Assembly (NCBI RefSeq): GCF_030269925.1
Contig: NC_085128.1
Coordinates: 1,986,501-2,050,500 of the forward strand
Length of the DNA stretch: 64,000 bases
Direction of reading: 5' to 3'
DNA from: Bombyx mori
Lineage: Eukaryota > Arthropoda > Insecta > Lepidoptera > Bombycidae
Part shown: in pieces, positions 9,810 through 21,162 of the stretch
Numbering within the stretch: the first letter of the stretch is position 1
How the letters are laid out: each line of letters begins with the position of its first letter
Notes under the pieces: generated by a model
What the model was told of the DNA's origin: nothing
What the model saw: the letters and a program-made list of their open reading frames with translations, nothing else
Databases searched by the model: none
Made by a program: the position numbers and the translations under genes

Positions 9810-11849
9810 AAATGAACATTTAACTCTAAAGCGAAATGGAAAAGTCTTAAGTTAAATTAAATTATGGCTTCACTATTCGCAATGTACTGAATGCAAAACA
9901 GGTCGGGGTCGATAACCTCATATGACGCGGGAGGTGTAAGCAAGCAACAAACTACCTTCGTTAATTTACACCCAATAAATATCTATTTAGATTTAAAGAT
10001 CTAAATTGTTGTAAAAACAAATAATAAAAATGATAATGCTTCGATTTCCAAATTTCAAAATGAATTAATTAATAAATCGTATTTTAACGAACCAAACTTA
10101 AACGATATTCGAATTTCAAAAATGACAGAAACGATTCTACGATTAACATACGGATATTATTAATTTAACAATCTAATAAAAAAAAAAATTGTGCATCATT
10201 TATAATCATGCAAATCAAATAAAGTTATAAAGTTACGAATCGATAACGCCACCGATTAATTATGTTTATTTACGATTTTTCCTGAACCGGTTTGCGACGT
10301 AAAGCACGCGCGCTTCGAGAAAACGCTTAGAATTTTAATGCCCCTTTCGTATTTGTTAGTAAGGTTTCCGTAATCGATATCATAGCGATTATTAGTATCG
10401 AATGACGGCGAGTTAACGAGGAAAATAATATTCGACACTGAGCGCAAGTGTCGCGTGACGGGAATCGGAAAAAATATAATTTGTAATGTATATCGTGTGT
10501 CGCAACTTAAGGTATAAGCGAATAGCGATTTTGTTGTTTTTTTTTTAAATATAATATTTTCCATATTTTTTTTACCAGTTAAAATGCAACTAATTAATCG
10601 ACCTTATTTATTTAAGTTTCCATTTATGATTGACTTCTCAATTATATGTTTACTGTATAAAATGTGAAGCTATTTAACAATCGTCCCTTATTTATACTTT
10701 GTAACTTTTTAGAAAGTGTCATCCTCTTGCAGAATTTTAACCTTGGCACACGAAATACGAATGCAACGGTCATTTTCAATAACCTTGCTTAAAAAAAACA
10801 AGACTGTCGTTTTTTCAATCTTAATTATTTTTTTCGTTTTGTTACCTAACGGTAGGCCGCAAAAGAAATTCAAACGAAATTAACCATTGGGTGATGTCCA
10901 CTACTGGACATCACTAATTCCAGGGTCACACCCAAGCTCCCACGTACTGAAATATAAATCTCACGAATAGTTAAAATTGTTCTACAAGACATGTTTCGCT
11001 GTAAAAGTCAAAACGTTTTGTTCATTAAGTGGGCAAGCACTTTTGAATCGTCATGAATTCACCACTGATTTAGAATCCAGTTTTATCACAGCGACGAAAT
11101 ATTAAAAAATTCAGAGCCTGTTTTTAACCACGTTTTCAATATATGCATCACTACAAAAAAACTAACCACATTAAAAGTACGTTTAAAACAAATTTATCCA
11201 TTTTTTGACCCAATGTATTAGGCCATTAACTTTTAATTATTTTTTATGAAACTAATTGTATCTAGTAATCCACTACTTTAGAACTAATATTTTAAAACCT
11301 TTAACTCTTATGAGTTACACCGCGAACTCATTGCTTTCCTATGAAGACAGTTTTGACACGGTATCAGGTGTTTGACGAGCTCTTATGCCGAATCCGAAAA
11401 GAAACGGTGATTTTTTTTCATTCCTCTTATTTATTTTTTGTCGAGAAATTCACCAATGTATCGAATTTCTTTTAATGGATAAAATTCCAAGAATTATTTT
11501 ACTGTTATAGTATAATATATTTTAAGCGGCGAATGAGTTATCAGTATGATTTGTGGGCAGATGAGATTTCGTGTAATTGAAATTCAACACGATATTGGAA
11601 AGATTCAGTACAGTCGGTGCCTTACGTAATCTCGCGAAACTGAAGAGATTTATGAAGAATCATTTTATTAAATATCAGCCATTTTAAAGAAAGATCAATT
11701 ACGCTTATCTATACTTAAAAACATAAATTAGTTTATTAATATAATTATATAATATTTAGTTTATTAATATTAATATATTATAAAGTAGTTAGTAATTTAC
11801 AACTGTAATCAATCAGAAAATTACGCACTGGCCTTATGCATCTATAAGT
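9810..11849. other. Long unrecognised AT-rich stretch
   Basis: No gene or repeat family was recognised over about 2 kb. A CpG-richer portion at 10257-10520 carries a 102-codon minus-strand frame without recognisable similarity. A perfect 10-bp-arm palindrome lies at 10891-10914. Confidence 0.4.
10891..10914. repeat. Short perfect palindrome
   Basis: Arms GTGATGTCCA and TGGACATCAC flank a CTAC loop. The CCACT.CTGGACAT core resembles the start of a widespread lepidopteran repeat, a degenerate piece of which may lie at 44098-44240. Confidence 0.7.
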
Positions 11850-12063
11850 TTTTTTTTAATTGCCTAGATGAGTGGACGAGCTCACAGAACACCTGGTGTG
11901 AAGTGGTTACTGAAGCCCATAGACATCTACGACGTGACGCTACCCACCTTGAGATATAAGTTCTAAGGTCTCAAGTATAATTACAACGGCTGCCCTATCC
12001 TTCGGACTCACAAAAGGTCCTACCACCAGTAATTATGCAAATTATAATTTTGCGGATTTGAAT
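11850..12063 (-). mobile_element. Bm1-type SINE, truncated
   Basis: T-rich start at 11850, then GACGAGCTCACAGAACACCT, ending GGTCCTACCACCAGTAATTA and AATTATAATTTTGCGG. An internal deletion near 12000 removes the GAAACGCATTACTGC block. The tRNA-like head is missing. Confidence 0.87.
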
Positions 12064-13125
12064 GGTACGTGGCAAAAAAGATCTCTGGAAACGCACTCTA
12101 GATGAACGCAGTATCTCCAGGTAGTATGGATGAACTCTACTCCGGTGGCGGGCGGTGTGATGGTAAAAACGAGATGATGGAATCATCTCAAACAATTCCT
12201 CAGAGCACTCCCCATGGAACATACGGTACAAAATATGTCTAGTCATTGTATCTCGTATACCCTGTCAAAGAGGTTGCACGCTACGACAGTACCCATGACA
12301 CAGGGAATCCTAATTTGGGGCCGGACGACCGTGAGTGATTTTGTCTCCATTATTTATTTACTTCAAAAATTAAACAACATACTGTTTCTTAAATCTACAA
12401 AACGAGTTGTTGAGGTGATAATGTTGATTTTTGCTTGCAACTTCAAACATTGAATAAGAGAAACTATTTAAGTGACTCTTTCTATGACTCTGCAAAATGT
12501 ATATCAAGTAATTAACGTAACCTTTAAACGAGAAATTTTTGTATATATATAATCTGAATCTCGGAAACGGCTCCAACGATTTTCATAAAATTTAGTATAC
12601 AGGAGATTTCGGGGGCGATAAATCGATCTAGCTACGATTTATTTTCAGAAAATGTTGTTTTATTCGTGTTTTCAATAATCAACTCTTCCCGACATCTATT
12701 GGCGAATAATAATACTATTTTTCTTAATTGAGGGCAACTAACCGCTTTAAAGACATAACAAGATGGCGTCATCAAAAAAAAAATCTCTAGTATAATGATG
12801 ACACTGTCAGGTACCATCTAATAGGTATATGTATATATAAAATTTTAAGTAAAAAAAACGCAACATCAATCAGTTACACAAAAGGTTTGGGGTTGAAAGA
12901 TTAAAACCGGTTAAGAGAGGCACGGGCCGGCTTCAAATCAATGACGGACACAACAATGCATGGGGTGACCACACGACATCCGTCCAAGGGCCTCGTAACG
13001 TTTATTGGAAAAGTTCCGCTTTTTAGATCCGGCGCAAGCATAAAGCGATCAGTGTATTTTGATTTTTATGTACATAATTTGCTACACTCAAACGAAGACA
13101 ATTTCAAAGATAAAAATATTATTAA
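12064..13125. other. Unrecognised DNA
   Basis: Short frames on both strands match nothing known. An AAACCGGTTAA motif is at about 12904-12914. No repeat family was recognised. Confidence 0.4.
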
Positions 13126-13417
13126 CTAGCTGACCCGGCAGACTTCGTAGTGCCTCAACCGATAAATAAAAAACCTAAACTTTTGTATAAAATAAACTTT
13201 AAACAAACAAAAGGAATCCGTCCGACGGGGGACACATCAAAGGAAAAACAAAATTGTTCTTTTTATTTAATTTCGAGCATTTTCATATTTATCTACCTTT
13301 TAAACCTTCTCTAGACTTCCACAAATAATTCAAGACCAAAATTAACCAAATCGGTCCAGCCGTTCTCGAGCTTTAGCGAGACTAACGAACAGCAATTCCT
13401 TTTTATATACATAGATA
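13126..13417 (+). repeat. CTAGCTGACCC interspersed repeat, copy 2
   Basis: CTAGCTGACCCGGCAGACTT at the start, GGAATCCGTCCGACGGGGGA in the middle and CGTTCTCGAGCTTTAGCGAG near the end. It is full length relative to the 7963 copy. Confidence 0.87.
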
Positions 13418-14205
13418 AGCAATATATTTATTTATTATTTTAAACAGATCGTTCTTTCTTACTGTTCCCAATCGATTAGAATTTTATTTCTGTGCATTTA
13501 AAAACACCGATGATGGTTATACCGAAAGTGTTTGCTCTCTGCAATAAAAAATAAATCCAATGGTTTTCTGGTAAAATGTCAACAATTTGTCGCTTTTCAC
13601 TCGTACCACACGCTACGTTGGAAAGAATGCGCCTTCCTGAGTAGAGAATGGGAATAATTTGACCGCTGATGGACGTGTTCGAAGGAAGTGTTGAGGAATG
13701 AGACGAATAGAGGTTTGTTTTATTTTGGTGGAATCGGTATGAGCTTCATTTTCAAGATAAATGAAAATACGGGGTTCTTGTTTTAATATTTTATTTTATC
13801 TCAAAAAAAATTTAAGGAAAGGTAGAAATACAAGGTTGAAAGAAATCAATTTATGATGGAGTGGCTGACTGGGCTCTTGAGATTTCTAGTGACCATGGGC
13901 TACAGTAACGGCTTACCAACAAGTGGGTAGTACAGATAGTTTCCGATACAGGTCAAAAAAAGTATGTGCATTGGTGAATTATGAACCCAAGTGTGTATTG
14001 ATGGCAGTAAACTGTTCATTTAGAAGGATATCTAATAATTAACGCAAATTTCAAGACACACGTTAACTAGTTTAAATCCAACAAGATATTTAGAGTAAAG
14101 AACGTTTCAAAAAAATAGATATAAAAAGACACATTCGTGAATACATTAATAGTAAATATTAACCTATTTAATTTCTAAAAAAGCCGAGTAAATTTTTATT
14201 TGATA
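13418..14205. other. Unrecognised AT-rich DNA
   Basis: A degenerate fragment resembling a SINE or LINE end may lie at 13860-13930 (GACCATGGGCTACAGTAACG). Otherwise nothing was recognised. Confidence 0.35.
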
Positions 14206-14494
14206 CTAACTGACCCGCCAGACTTCGTAGTGCCTCAAACGATAAATAAGAGGCCTAAACTTTTGTATAAAATAAACTTAAAACAAATAAAAGGAATCCG
14301 TCCGACGGGGGACACATAAAAGAAAAAACAAAATTGTTATTTTTATTTAATTCCAAGCATTTTCATATTTATCTACCTTTTAAACCTTCTCTGGACTTCC
14401 ACAAATAATTCAAGACTAAAATTAGCCAAATCGGTTCAGCCGTTCTCGAGTTTTAGCGTGACTAATGAACAGCAATTCATTATATATATACCTA

Positions 14495-15783
14495 GTCAGG
14501 TCATAAATTCTGTCACATGTTTAATGTAAAATAATTGAAACAAGTTTATTCATTATGTAACCATTCATATACCAAAATGAACTTAACAAAACATAGATTC
14601 TTATGACACTAAAGTTTATTCAAAATGACCTCCGTGATTTTGAATACAGGCCTTCAATCTGCGCGGCCAGTCGTCTATCGCAGCACGAACGAGGTCCATG
14701 TCAATATCGGCGGCTGCCTTAATCAAGGATGTCTTGAGTGACTCCAAATTGGGATGAGGCTTTGAGCACGCCTTTTCCTCCAAGTGTTGCCATATCTTGT
14801 AATCTAACGGATTCAAATCTGGACTGGAGGAGGGCCAGTCTTCGTGCCGGATGAAGTCGATATCACGCGCCGCCAGCCAGTCTTGTGTGCTCTTCGCTCT
14901 ATGAGCTGGCGCCGAATCTTGTTGGAATACCCAGTGCCTGTTATTGAACATGGTATGAGAAACAGGTTCCACAAGGTTCGTCAGGACTGTATTTTGATAC
15001 ACAACTGCATTCGTTTTTACACCTTTCTCACAAAAATGTACCTCTGTTAAGCCCCAATAAGAAACTCCCAAGCATACCATGAGCGAGGATGGAAAATGAC
15101 CTCGTTGGACACGCGGAATACGGTTGCTCGCTTCTTTACTACTGTGTGCGTACACCTTATCATTTTGTTTGTTGTAGCTCTCTTCTACGGTAAAAAATTT
15201 TTCATCCGAAAAAAGAATTTCCCGATATTTTTTTCCCGCGTACCGCTTCAAGAAAGCGCGGCATCTCTTCAGTCTCAGGTCCATTAGACGAGCATTCAAA
15301 CGATGTCCTGTTTTTCTTCGATATGCCCGAAGCTAAGTCTTCATTTAACACCCTTTTCACCGTGGTTCTGCTTAACCCCATCTGAAGGGCCAACAGTTTC
15401 TGCTTACGTTTGGGATTTCTTTGAATTCGCGCCTTCACACTGCTGGAGTCCTAACAGACTGAGGGCGACCACTTCTTGACCTGTCATCTACACAAGAGTC
15501 TTCATTGTATCGTTTGATGGTACGATAAACGAATCTTTTGGTTATATTCAAATTTTTCAGTATGTTAAAAATTTGAATTGGCGCGTAACCGCAACGATGC
15601 AACGCAATAACTGCAACACGGTCTTCTTTAAGCGTCCACTCCATATTTAAAAATGAGTAAAATTCTAAAATTCTATTCATTTTTATTTTCATGAACAATT
15701 CGAAATTCGAATTCAATAAACTTTTTTGTGGCCAGCATTCTAAAAGAAAAGTTTTTACTGTGTGACAATACTTATGACCTGAC
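14495..15783 (-). mobile_element. maT-type (DD37D) mariner transposon, complete ends
   Basis: Terminal inverted repeats read GTCAGGTCATAAATTCTGTC at 14495 and, as the complement of 15783 inward, GTCAGGTCATAAGTATTGTC. Both are flanked by TA, the Tc1/mariner target duplication (14493-14494 and 15784-15785). The length of 1,289 bp is normal for the superfamily. A transposase pseudogene runs on the minus strand. The element sits inside an older interspersed repeat. Confidence 0.93.
14616..15644 (-). pseudogene. mariner (maT) transposase, frameshifted
   Basis: A cut-and-paste DNA transposase of the Tc1/mariner superfamily. The probable start is MEWTLKEDRVAVIALHRCGY at 15644; this N-terminal helix-turn-helix portion includes RFVYRTIKRYNE and the linker SRSGRPQS. 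The frame then shifts near 15437 to one continuing ARIQRNPKRKQKLLALQMGL (second helix-turn-helix), and again near 15300 to the catalytic domain. There the acidic triad is intact: LFSDEKFF, FQQDSAPAH and SPDLNPLDYKIW. The second and third aspartates are separated by 37 residues, the DD37D signature of the maT group. The 227-codon catalytic frame (15299-14616) is uninterrupted and ends at the usual place near the 3-prime repeat. At least two frameshifts make it non-functional as it stands. Group assignment rests on the 37-residue spacing and remembered family features. Confidence 0.92.
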
Positions 15784-15798
15784 TAGTTATATATAGAT

Positions 15799-16420
15799 AA
15801 TAAAACATTATATTAACAATCGAATATGAACGTTTGATTATGCAAACAAGAGCATAAAATTTCTACAAATTAATACCAGACTACGATCATAAAACTGGAA
15901 TTTCTCAGAAAATTTAACGAATAAAAAAATCCAAACTGAGGAATTAAATACAACTTCTTTTCCGAGCGCGAAGTATTCTCTGAAAGAATAAAGTTAAATA
16001 ATAAGAAATAATGAATTCCGAGACTTAATTAGCGCCGTTCCACAAAGCGAAAGTTTCCCCGAAAACCGGGATTTTCCGATCTGTTGGTAACTTTTTAATT
16101 ACTGGCAGTGATAAGACATAGGCACACGTACTGAATTATATAACAAAGTTATTCAAGCATACTTCCGTTGGATTTTAAATGTAAGTATTGAAATCAAAAA
16201 GAAAAGGAACAATAATTATACCCGAACTCAATACATTTACAAATACATTTATTGATTATTTTATAGGCTTTTTAAGTAACTACAGAAAATTGTACAATCT
16301 TAAAAGATATACAGACAGCTTTATCTGTAATTTTTCCGAATAAAAATAAAGGTTTAAGTCTCAATTGTTTTATATAACAGTAGTTCTGTGTTTCAAATTG
16401 GAAACCGTGGTTGTTCCGTG
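15799..16420. other. Unrecognised AT-rich DNA
   Basis: No gene or repeat recognised. Confidence 0.4.
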
Positions 16421-17516
16421 CATAGTTTTTTTTTTTTTTTTTTTTATGATTGAAGGATTACTGGTGGCCCGGAGGCCTATCCAGTTTCACCAGGACAGGT
16501 GGGCGAGCAAAGGCTCAGCCAGGAGGGGTGAGATTTGCTAACAGCTGCCCGAGCGCCTCCGAAGGAGACCTAACAACTCAAGAGTAGCTGCTTCGCGAAT
16601 GAATCTACTACCGGATCGGAATCGCGACCCGCTGAGAAGATCCGGCGAGAAATTCAGCGAGCTGATTCATGGGTTAGGTTGCACGGCGAACTCTGTCGAG
16701 TTCGACGAGCACGGTTACCGAGGTCCCTAAGCCTGCTCCTAGAGCTGAAGGCGTCTAGTGCAAAGGTTATTGGATCTGATGGATTCGTAAGGACGTGTCT
16801 AGGGCGTCGACGGTGACTGGTTCCTGCATGATCAGGATTCGGGGAGTAGTCAGCGGCGGCTACGATAAGGCGATTATCATGACGCATAGCCTTATCGAAG
16901 TACCGTTCCGACGCTGACTTCATGTATTTCTGTATAGATTCGAGGCCCAGGTCGTCGTGTAGGTCAACGTTCCTCACGAACCACGGAGCTCCGACGGCTA
17001 ACCTGCAAAAGCGGGATTGTAGAGATTGAAGGGTGTCTATGTGTGTGCGGGCCGCGTGAGCGAACACCACACTCGCGTAAGTCATGACGGGCCTTATGCA
17101 AGTTTTGTAAAGTGTCACCTTGTTCCGAAGGGACATTTTACTCCGCTTACAGATCATGGGGTAGAGTCTACCGAGAATAAACGCGGCACGGTCACGGACT
17201 GATTTTATATGCGGGCGGAATGTCATCGATGCATCCAGGGTAACGCCCAGGTACTTGACCTTCCTGGCCCAGGGTATGGATTGACTAAAGAGAGTAATCG
17301 GGGGTGTGAGATTCCTCCTCCTAATACGGGAGGAAATCCGTGTGGAGCTTCCCCTCTGAAATAGCACCGCAGTACTTTTCGCTGGGTTGATGTCTATGCG
17401 CCATTTTCGGAACCACTGTCCTAGGGCTAGGGCTGCGCTCTGAAGCTTCTTCGCGATTAGGGACTTGTTTCTACTGGAATAGTAAACAGTCGTGTCGTCG
17501 GCGGCCCGTGCATAGG
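16421..17516 (-). pseudogene. BMC1/jockey-like LINE, 5-prime truncated ORF2
   Basis: This is the longest LINE copy here. The minus strand opens inside the reverse transcriptase at YARAADDTTVYYSSR (ADD catalytic residues at 17494-17502). It continues in the same frame without a stop through INPAKSTAVLFQRG, KVKYLGVTLDASMTFRPHI and YKTCIRPVMTYASVVFAHA to QSRFCRLAVGAPWFVRNVDL and the C-terminal LTHESAR stop at 16654. This palm-thumb-tail order is that of jockey-clade ORF2; the first parts of ORF2 and ORF1 are absent. The 3-prime UTR (16440-16653) has the GGCCCGGAGGCC and CACCAGGACAGGTGGGCGAG motifs, then a poly-A tail seen as about 19 T on plus at 16429-16447. The open frame of about 285 codons suggests a relatively recent insertion. 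Bombyx BMC1 or a close relative is likely; the name is unverified. Confidence 0.88.
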
Positions 17517-18363
17517 TATATTAGGTATAGGTATTCTGATTGATAGCACCTACCCATGCAGGATCGCAGTAATCTCTAGCATTAGCATAAAGGTTCTTTG
17601 ATGTACATACGTGAACAGTGCCCGTCATACACTGAGCATTAAGTTCTGCTTTGTCTCTTTTAACCTAAATTATTATTAATACTTGGGTGTAACGAAAAAG
17701 GCAAAATCTTCCACCAAGCGGGTGAAATTACTCGGTAGACTGACGATCCAAATGTTGTATTACTGTTCGGAACTTATATAAAGTATAAGAGAGTCTATCT
17801 TGAAAATGTCGCTAGCGAGATTTCAGGCATCTGTCAAATATATTGTATAGTATGATGACTGTCCGCCACAAATACTTATGGTAAAATTAATTGTAAACTA
17901 GAAACGACATGCTTCATTATTTCTGGGAGTACAATAGTTATATTATAATACAGTTGAGTCGCATCGCAACATTTATAGTGTCATTAAAATTGCATTTTAA
18001 GATCCCAACGAAACTACAATATCAAAAACTTTAGCCTATCTATTGAAAAATAAGTGAACACTCTAATTGCATTTTTGTATGTAAACCTTTCTGACTTTTC
18101 CGACCATAAAACGGTAACATTTACCTAATGGTAATAGTAATCCATTAACACGGTAATTCATTAAAACAACGTACAGCTCTATTTGGATTGCCGCCAAATG
18201 TTCGAACGAGTGCTAACTATCACGGGGACGATATTAAAACTAGACGATAATTAAACCAGTTTGTTTGTGTGAACCAACCCACCAGTGTGAACGTCGAACA
18301 TTTTTTAAATTCTTTATTTTTATTATTATTGAGCTTTATTTATATTATTTAGCTTATATATTC
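17517..18363. other. Unrecognised DNA with a foldback-element remnant
   Basis: Apart from 17706-17870 nothing was recognised. Confidence 0.4.
17706..17870 (+). repeat. Degenerate foldback-element half
   Basis: Contains TCTTCCACCAAGCGGG and TTTCAGGCATCTGTCAAATA, ending GACTGTCCGCCACA. This matches, with many changes, the right half of the 315-bp foldback element at 28232-28546. It shows that element belongs to a dispersed family. Confidence 0.6.
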
Positions 18364-18850
18364 AAAGTGAGGCTGGTAAGTACCATGGTCTTCTCAATTC
18401 TCCTTTACGGTGCCGAATCCTGGACGATAAGACGAAGTGAGGGACCCTTTTGACATGTAGTACTGGAGGCGGATGTTGCGAATTCCATGGTCAGCACGCC
18501 AGACCAACTTATCCATTCTGAAGGATCTCGGTATTGCCACAAGGCTGTCCGCTCTCTGCTTCCACGTACTTCGGTCACATCGCTCGTAGAGGCCCCGATA
18601 ACTTAGAGAAGCCTATGGTAGTTGGTCAGGTGGACGGGAGAAGATCGCGCGGACGCTGACCTACCCACTGGTCTGATTGCTGACGCTCACCGGCCTGGCA
18701 ATAAATGAGGCTGTAAAGACCAAAGACCGCCGAGGACAAGAAGACGTGGGGAAGCATTGTACATCGAGTGGTCAACAACGTTTCAACCTATTAAATTAGA
18801 CACGACCTTCAGCAATGAGGAGACCGACTCAGATGAAGAAGCTTTATTCT
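18364..18850 (+). pseudogene. RTE-like LINE reverse transcriptase C-terminus, degraded
   Basis: Successive fragments in shifting frames read MVFSILLYGAESWTIRR, then YWRRMLRIPWSARQTNLSIL, then LGIATRLSALC, followed by HRS/ARRG-type and PDNLEKPMVVGQVDGRRSRG-like pieces. This order (LYG.ESW, WRRMLRIPW..R.TN, GHI.R....LE, G.R.RGR) is that of the C-terminal region of RTE-type LINE proteins. Frameshifts and stops separate the pieces. The upstream catalytic part is absent. It is not a host gene. Confidence 0.8.
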
Positions 18851-19074
18851 TATCTTAAATTTTATTGTCATAATCTTAATGCCTATCTTACGCCTAATCT
18901 TATGTCCATTCTAAAATTTTCAAAGCTGTAATATTAATAAATTGACTTCAATAGAAGACGCTTAGCATAAAATAAAAATTAAAGTTATTACACAATTTTG
19001 TAGTGTGCCTCCTAGACTATGAAATAGTCTGAATTAAAAAGAAACCAAACTATAAACTACACATTTTAATACGA

Positions 19075-19920
19075 ACTAGAGGTCCCGCAGTAGTCGAAAT
19101 TCGACTATAATTAATTGGAATTGTAAGTTTGTACACTATTATGATTGTATTTTATACTTCTATAATCACAAATTTCGCCAAGGCTACTCTATAAAAAAAT
19201 ATTATTAAAGACAAACAATATTTAATCTATTCTCAATTTGACCACAGACGTCAAGAGGACTTTTTGGCGGGAACGCGAAGAGTGAAGTTGTGTGATTTAT
19301 TTTATTTTGTCTGTTTAGTGTTTCATCTGGTTTAAATGTGTAATAACGGTGGTTTATTAAGTGTTTAATATCTGTGAAAGTGCACAAATGTGGGAAAATG
19401 ACTGGACGTAACTTCTCGGGATCCTCCAAAAAGTCCACTGAAAAAATCTCAGTAAGCGACCACCATTTTACAGAAATTTTATTTCATCCCATATCATCGC
19501 ATCTCATTTCATTTCATTTCATCCCAGTTGATCTCAAATTAATCATCTTCATTTTATTTCATTTCATTTCAGTCCATATTATAATTTTTCATAAAAATAA
19601 GAATATAAATTAAAATAAGATATGACTTAAAGGTCTTAGTTACCAGGTAATAAAACTTTATAAGACGTCAAGAACAAAAGTTTGACAATAAATATTAAAT
19701 AGTATGCATGCGTGTGTGCGTCAAATACATGATATGTAGTGTGTGTAATGTTTTCATTATTGATTTATTATATCTTTTATGCATTATTTTAAAAAAATAT
19801 TAGCATTGTGCACTTCTTCTCTATATTCTCTATAAGTGTGGAAAATTTCATACTCCTCCGTCCGCGCAATTTTCGTAAAAAGGGATACAAAGTTGTCGCT
19901 TCACGTATTAATATATAGAT
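19075..19920 (+). repeat. ACTAGAGGTCCC repeat, copy 1, interrupted
   Basis: Begins ACTAGAGGTCCCGCAGTAGT and ends TTCACGTATTAATATATAGA. It aligns closely with the uninterrupted copy at 27277-27712, except for 407 bp inserted at AGACGTCAAG. The family is non-coding; it resembles RTE-derived or other short non-autonomous repeats, but the class is not determined. Confidence 0.88.
19256..19662 (+). mobile_element. E2F-site retroposon with 10-bp target duplication
   Basis: This 407-bp insertion is flanked by AGACGTCAAG at 19246-19255 and 19663-19672. The relative at 27277-27712 has a single AGACGTTAAG there. The element begins AGGACTTTTTGGCGGGAACG, containing TTTGGCGGGAA, a textbook E2F-binding consensus. 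It runs through GTGTAATAACGGTGGTTTAT, an ATG at 19398 with 20 or so open codons ending at a GTAAG splice-donor-like site (19452), ATTTC-rich repeats, and an AATAAAACTTTATA end. The duplication implies target-primed retroposition or another staggered-cut mechanism. Two more copies lie at 46530-47430. Which gene or element supplied it is unknown. Confidence 0.75.
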
Positions 19921-20190
19921 TTCAAGCTATCAGTCGCAATGACATAGTTTGATTGTTATTTAACCTTAATTTTTTAAATAATTTGTTACGAAATTGTATT
20001 GACATATTAACATTAGGTAACTAATATCTAGTTACATTTGTGTGATTCCTAACATAAATCACACTGCCTATAGTTGAGCACTGATGGTGGAACGGAATGA
20101 AAAGCCAGTTTATGCAATGAGCTAATGTCGCCTTCATCCTAAGACCCATTAGCTAGACAAAAAAATGAGAATTTTATTCAGGTGAAAACC

Positions 20191-20439
20191 TTTTTTTATG
20201 ATTGAAGTATTACTGGCGGCCCGGAGGCCTTTCCAGTTTGCCAGGAGAGCTGAACGAGTAAGGCTCAGCCAGGAGGGGTGAGATTTGCTAACAGCAGCTG
20301 CCCGAGAGCCTCTGAAGAAGACCTAACAACTCAAGAGTAGCTGCTTCGCGAATGAATCTACTACCGGATCGGAATTGCGACGCGCTGAAAGATCCGGCGA
20401 GAAACTCCGCGGGTTGATGCATGGGTTAGGTTGCACGTT
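20191..20439 (-). mobile_element. BMC1/jockey-like LINE 3-prime tail
   Basis: T-rich start, then ATTACTGGCGGCCCGGAGGC, AAGGCTCAGCCAGGAGGGGT and GATCCGGCGAGAAACTCCGC. Matches the UTR and the last codons of the 16421-17516 copy, but truncated at about 250 bp. Confidence 0.85.
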
Positions 20440-21012
20440 ACCGGGATGAAAATCTATATGTGTAGTAAAAGTTCGAAATCTGAAATATATTTATGCATCA
20501 GTCGATTCAAATTAGAATGAACTTAACGGAAATAGGAAGGATTAGAAACATAACATCCAATATCAATAACATGGCCTACCAACAATAGTTATTTATATAT
20601 TCATCGTAGAAGTGATTAGTGAACAAATGTAGATATATAACACAGATACCTAACTAGGTGTGAGAATGATTCAAAAAAACTTGGCTACGAAGTATTTTTA
20701 TAATTAAATTCCGATTAAAATCTTAATAAATTAATTTTACAATCCACAATGTGATGCGCAATTATTGAACAATATCAGTCCTTACGAAAAGGGTTTTATC
20801 GATGTAATTTGCGTAATAATAATATCGTTGAACAAGATAACAGCCTCCGGAAACTTTGGCACAGTTTCGGGATCAATTAAAAATTAATTAAGACCGCTTG
20901 TTATCGTGGCAGTTTAAAGTTTCACTGTCTATTCCTGAGAGGAGATTTCTATTTATAAAATACGCGAGCTTATTTTTTTGAAGGGCTGATGATGCTGATT
21001 TAATGAATCAAG
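20440..21012. other. Unrecognised AT-rich DNA
   Basis: No gene or repeat recognised. Confidence 0.4.
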
Positions 21013-21158
21013 CAATGTAACTATACTTACCTTAGACTTTAGAACTGATATCTCAAGGTGGGTGGCGCATTTAGGTCGTAGATGTCTATGGGCTCCAGTA
21101 ATCACTTAACACCAGGTGGGCTGTGAGCTCGTCTACCCATCTAAGCAATAAAAAAAAA
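21013..21158 (+). mobile_element. Bm1-type SINE, strongly 5-prime truncated
   Basis: Only the last 145 bp: ATCTCAAGGTGGGTGGCGCA, GGGCTCCAGTAATCACTTAA, CAGGTGGGCTGTGAGCTCGT and the AGCAATAAAAAAAA tail. Confidence 0.9.
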
Positions 21159-21162
21159 TTGG

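Larger units (their letters stand above)
14206..15798 (+). repeat. CTAGCTGACCC repeat, copy 3, interrupted by mariner
   Basis: Repeat sequence runs from CTAACTGACCCGCCAGACTT to AACAGCAATTCATTATATAT (14206-14492). It resumes as TATATATAGATA after 15785. The mariner at 14495-15783 lies between, in the TA-rich terminus, with a TA on each side. Mariner is therefore younger than this repeat copy. Confidence 0.85.

Noticed and set aside
14844..15287. Plus-strand frames of 68 and 63 codons
   Set aside because: They lie antisense to the mariner transposase pseudogene.
19490..19570. ATTTC-rich array as a possible CRISPR or satellite
   Set aside because: Repeats are 5-bp, imperfect and without spacers; a microsatellite-like part of the E2F-site repeat.
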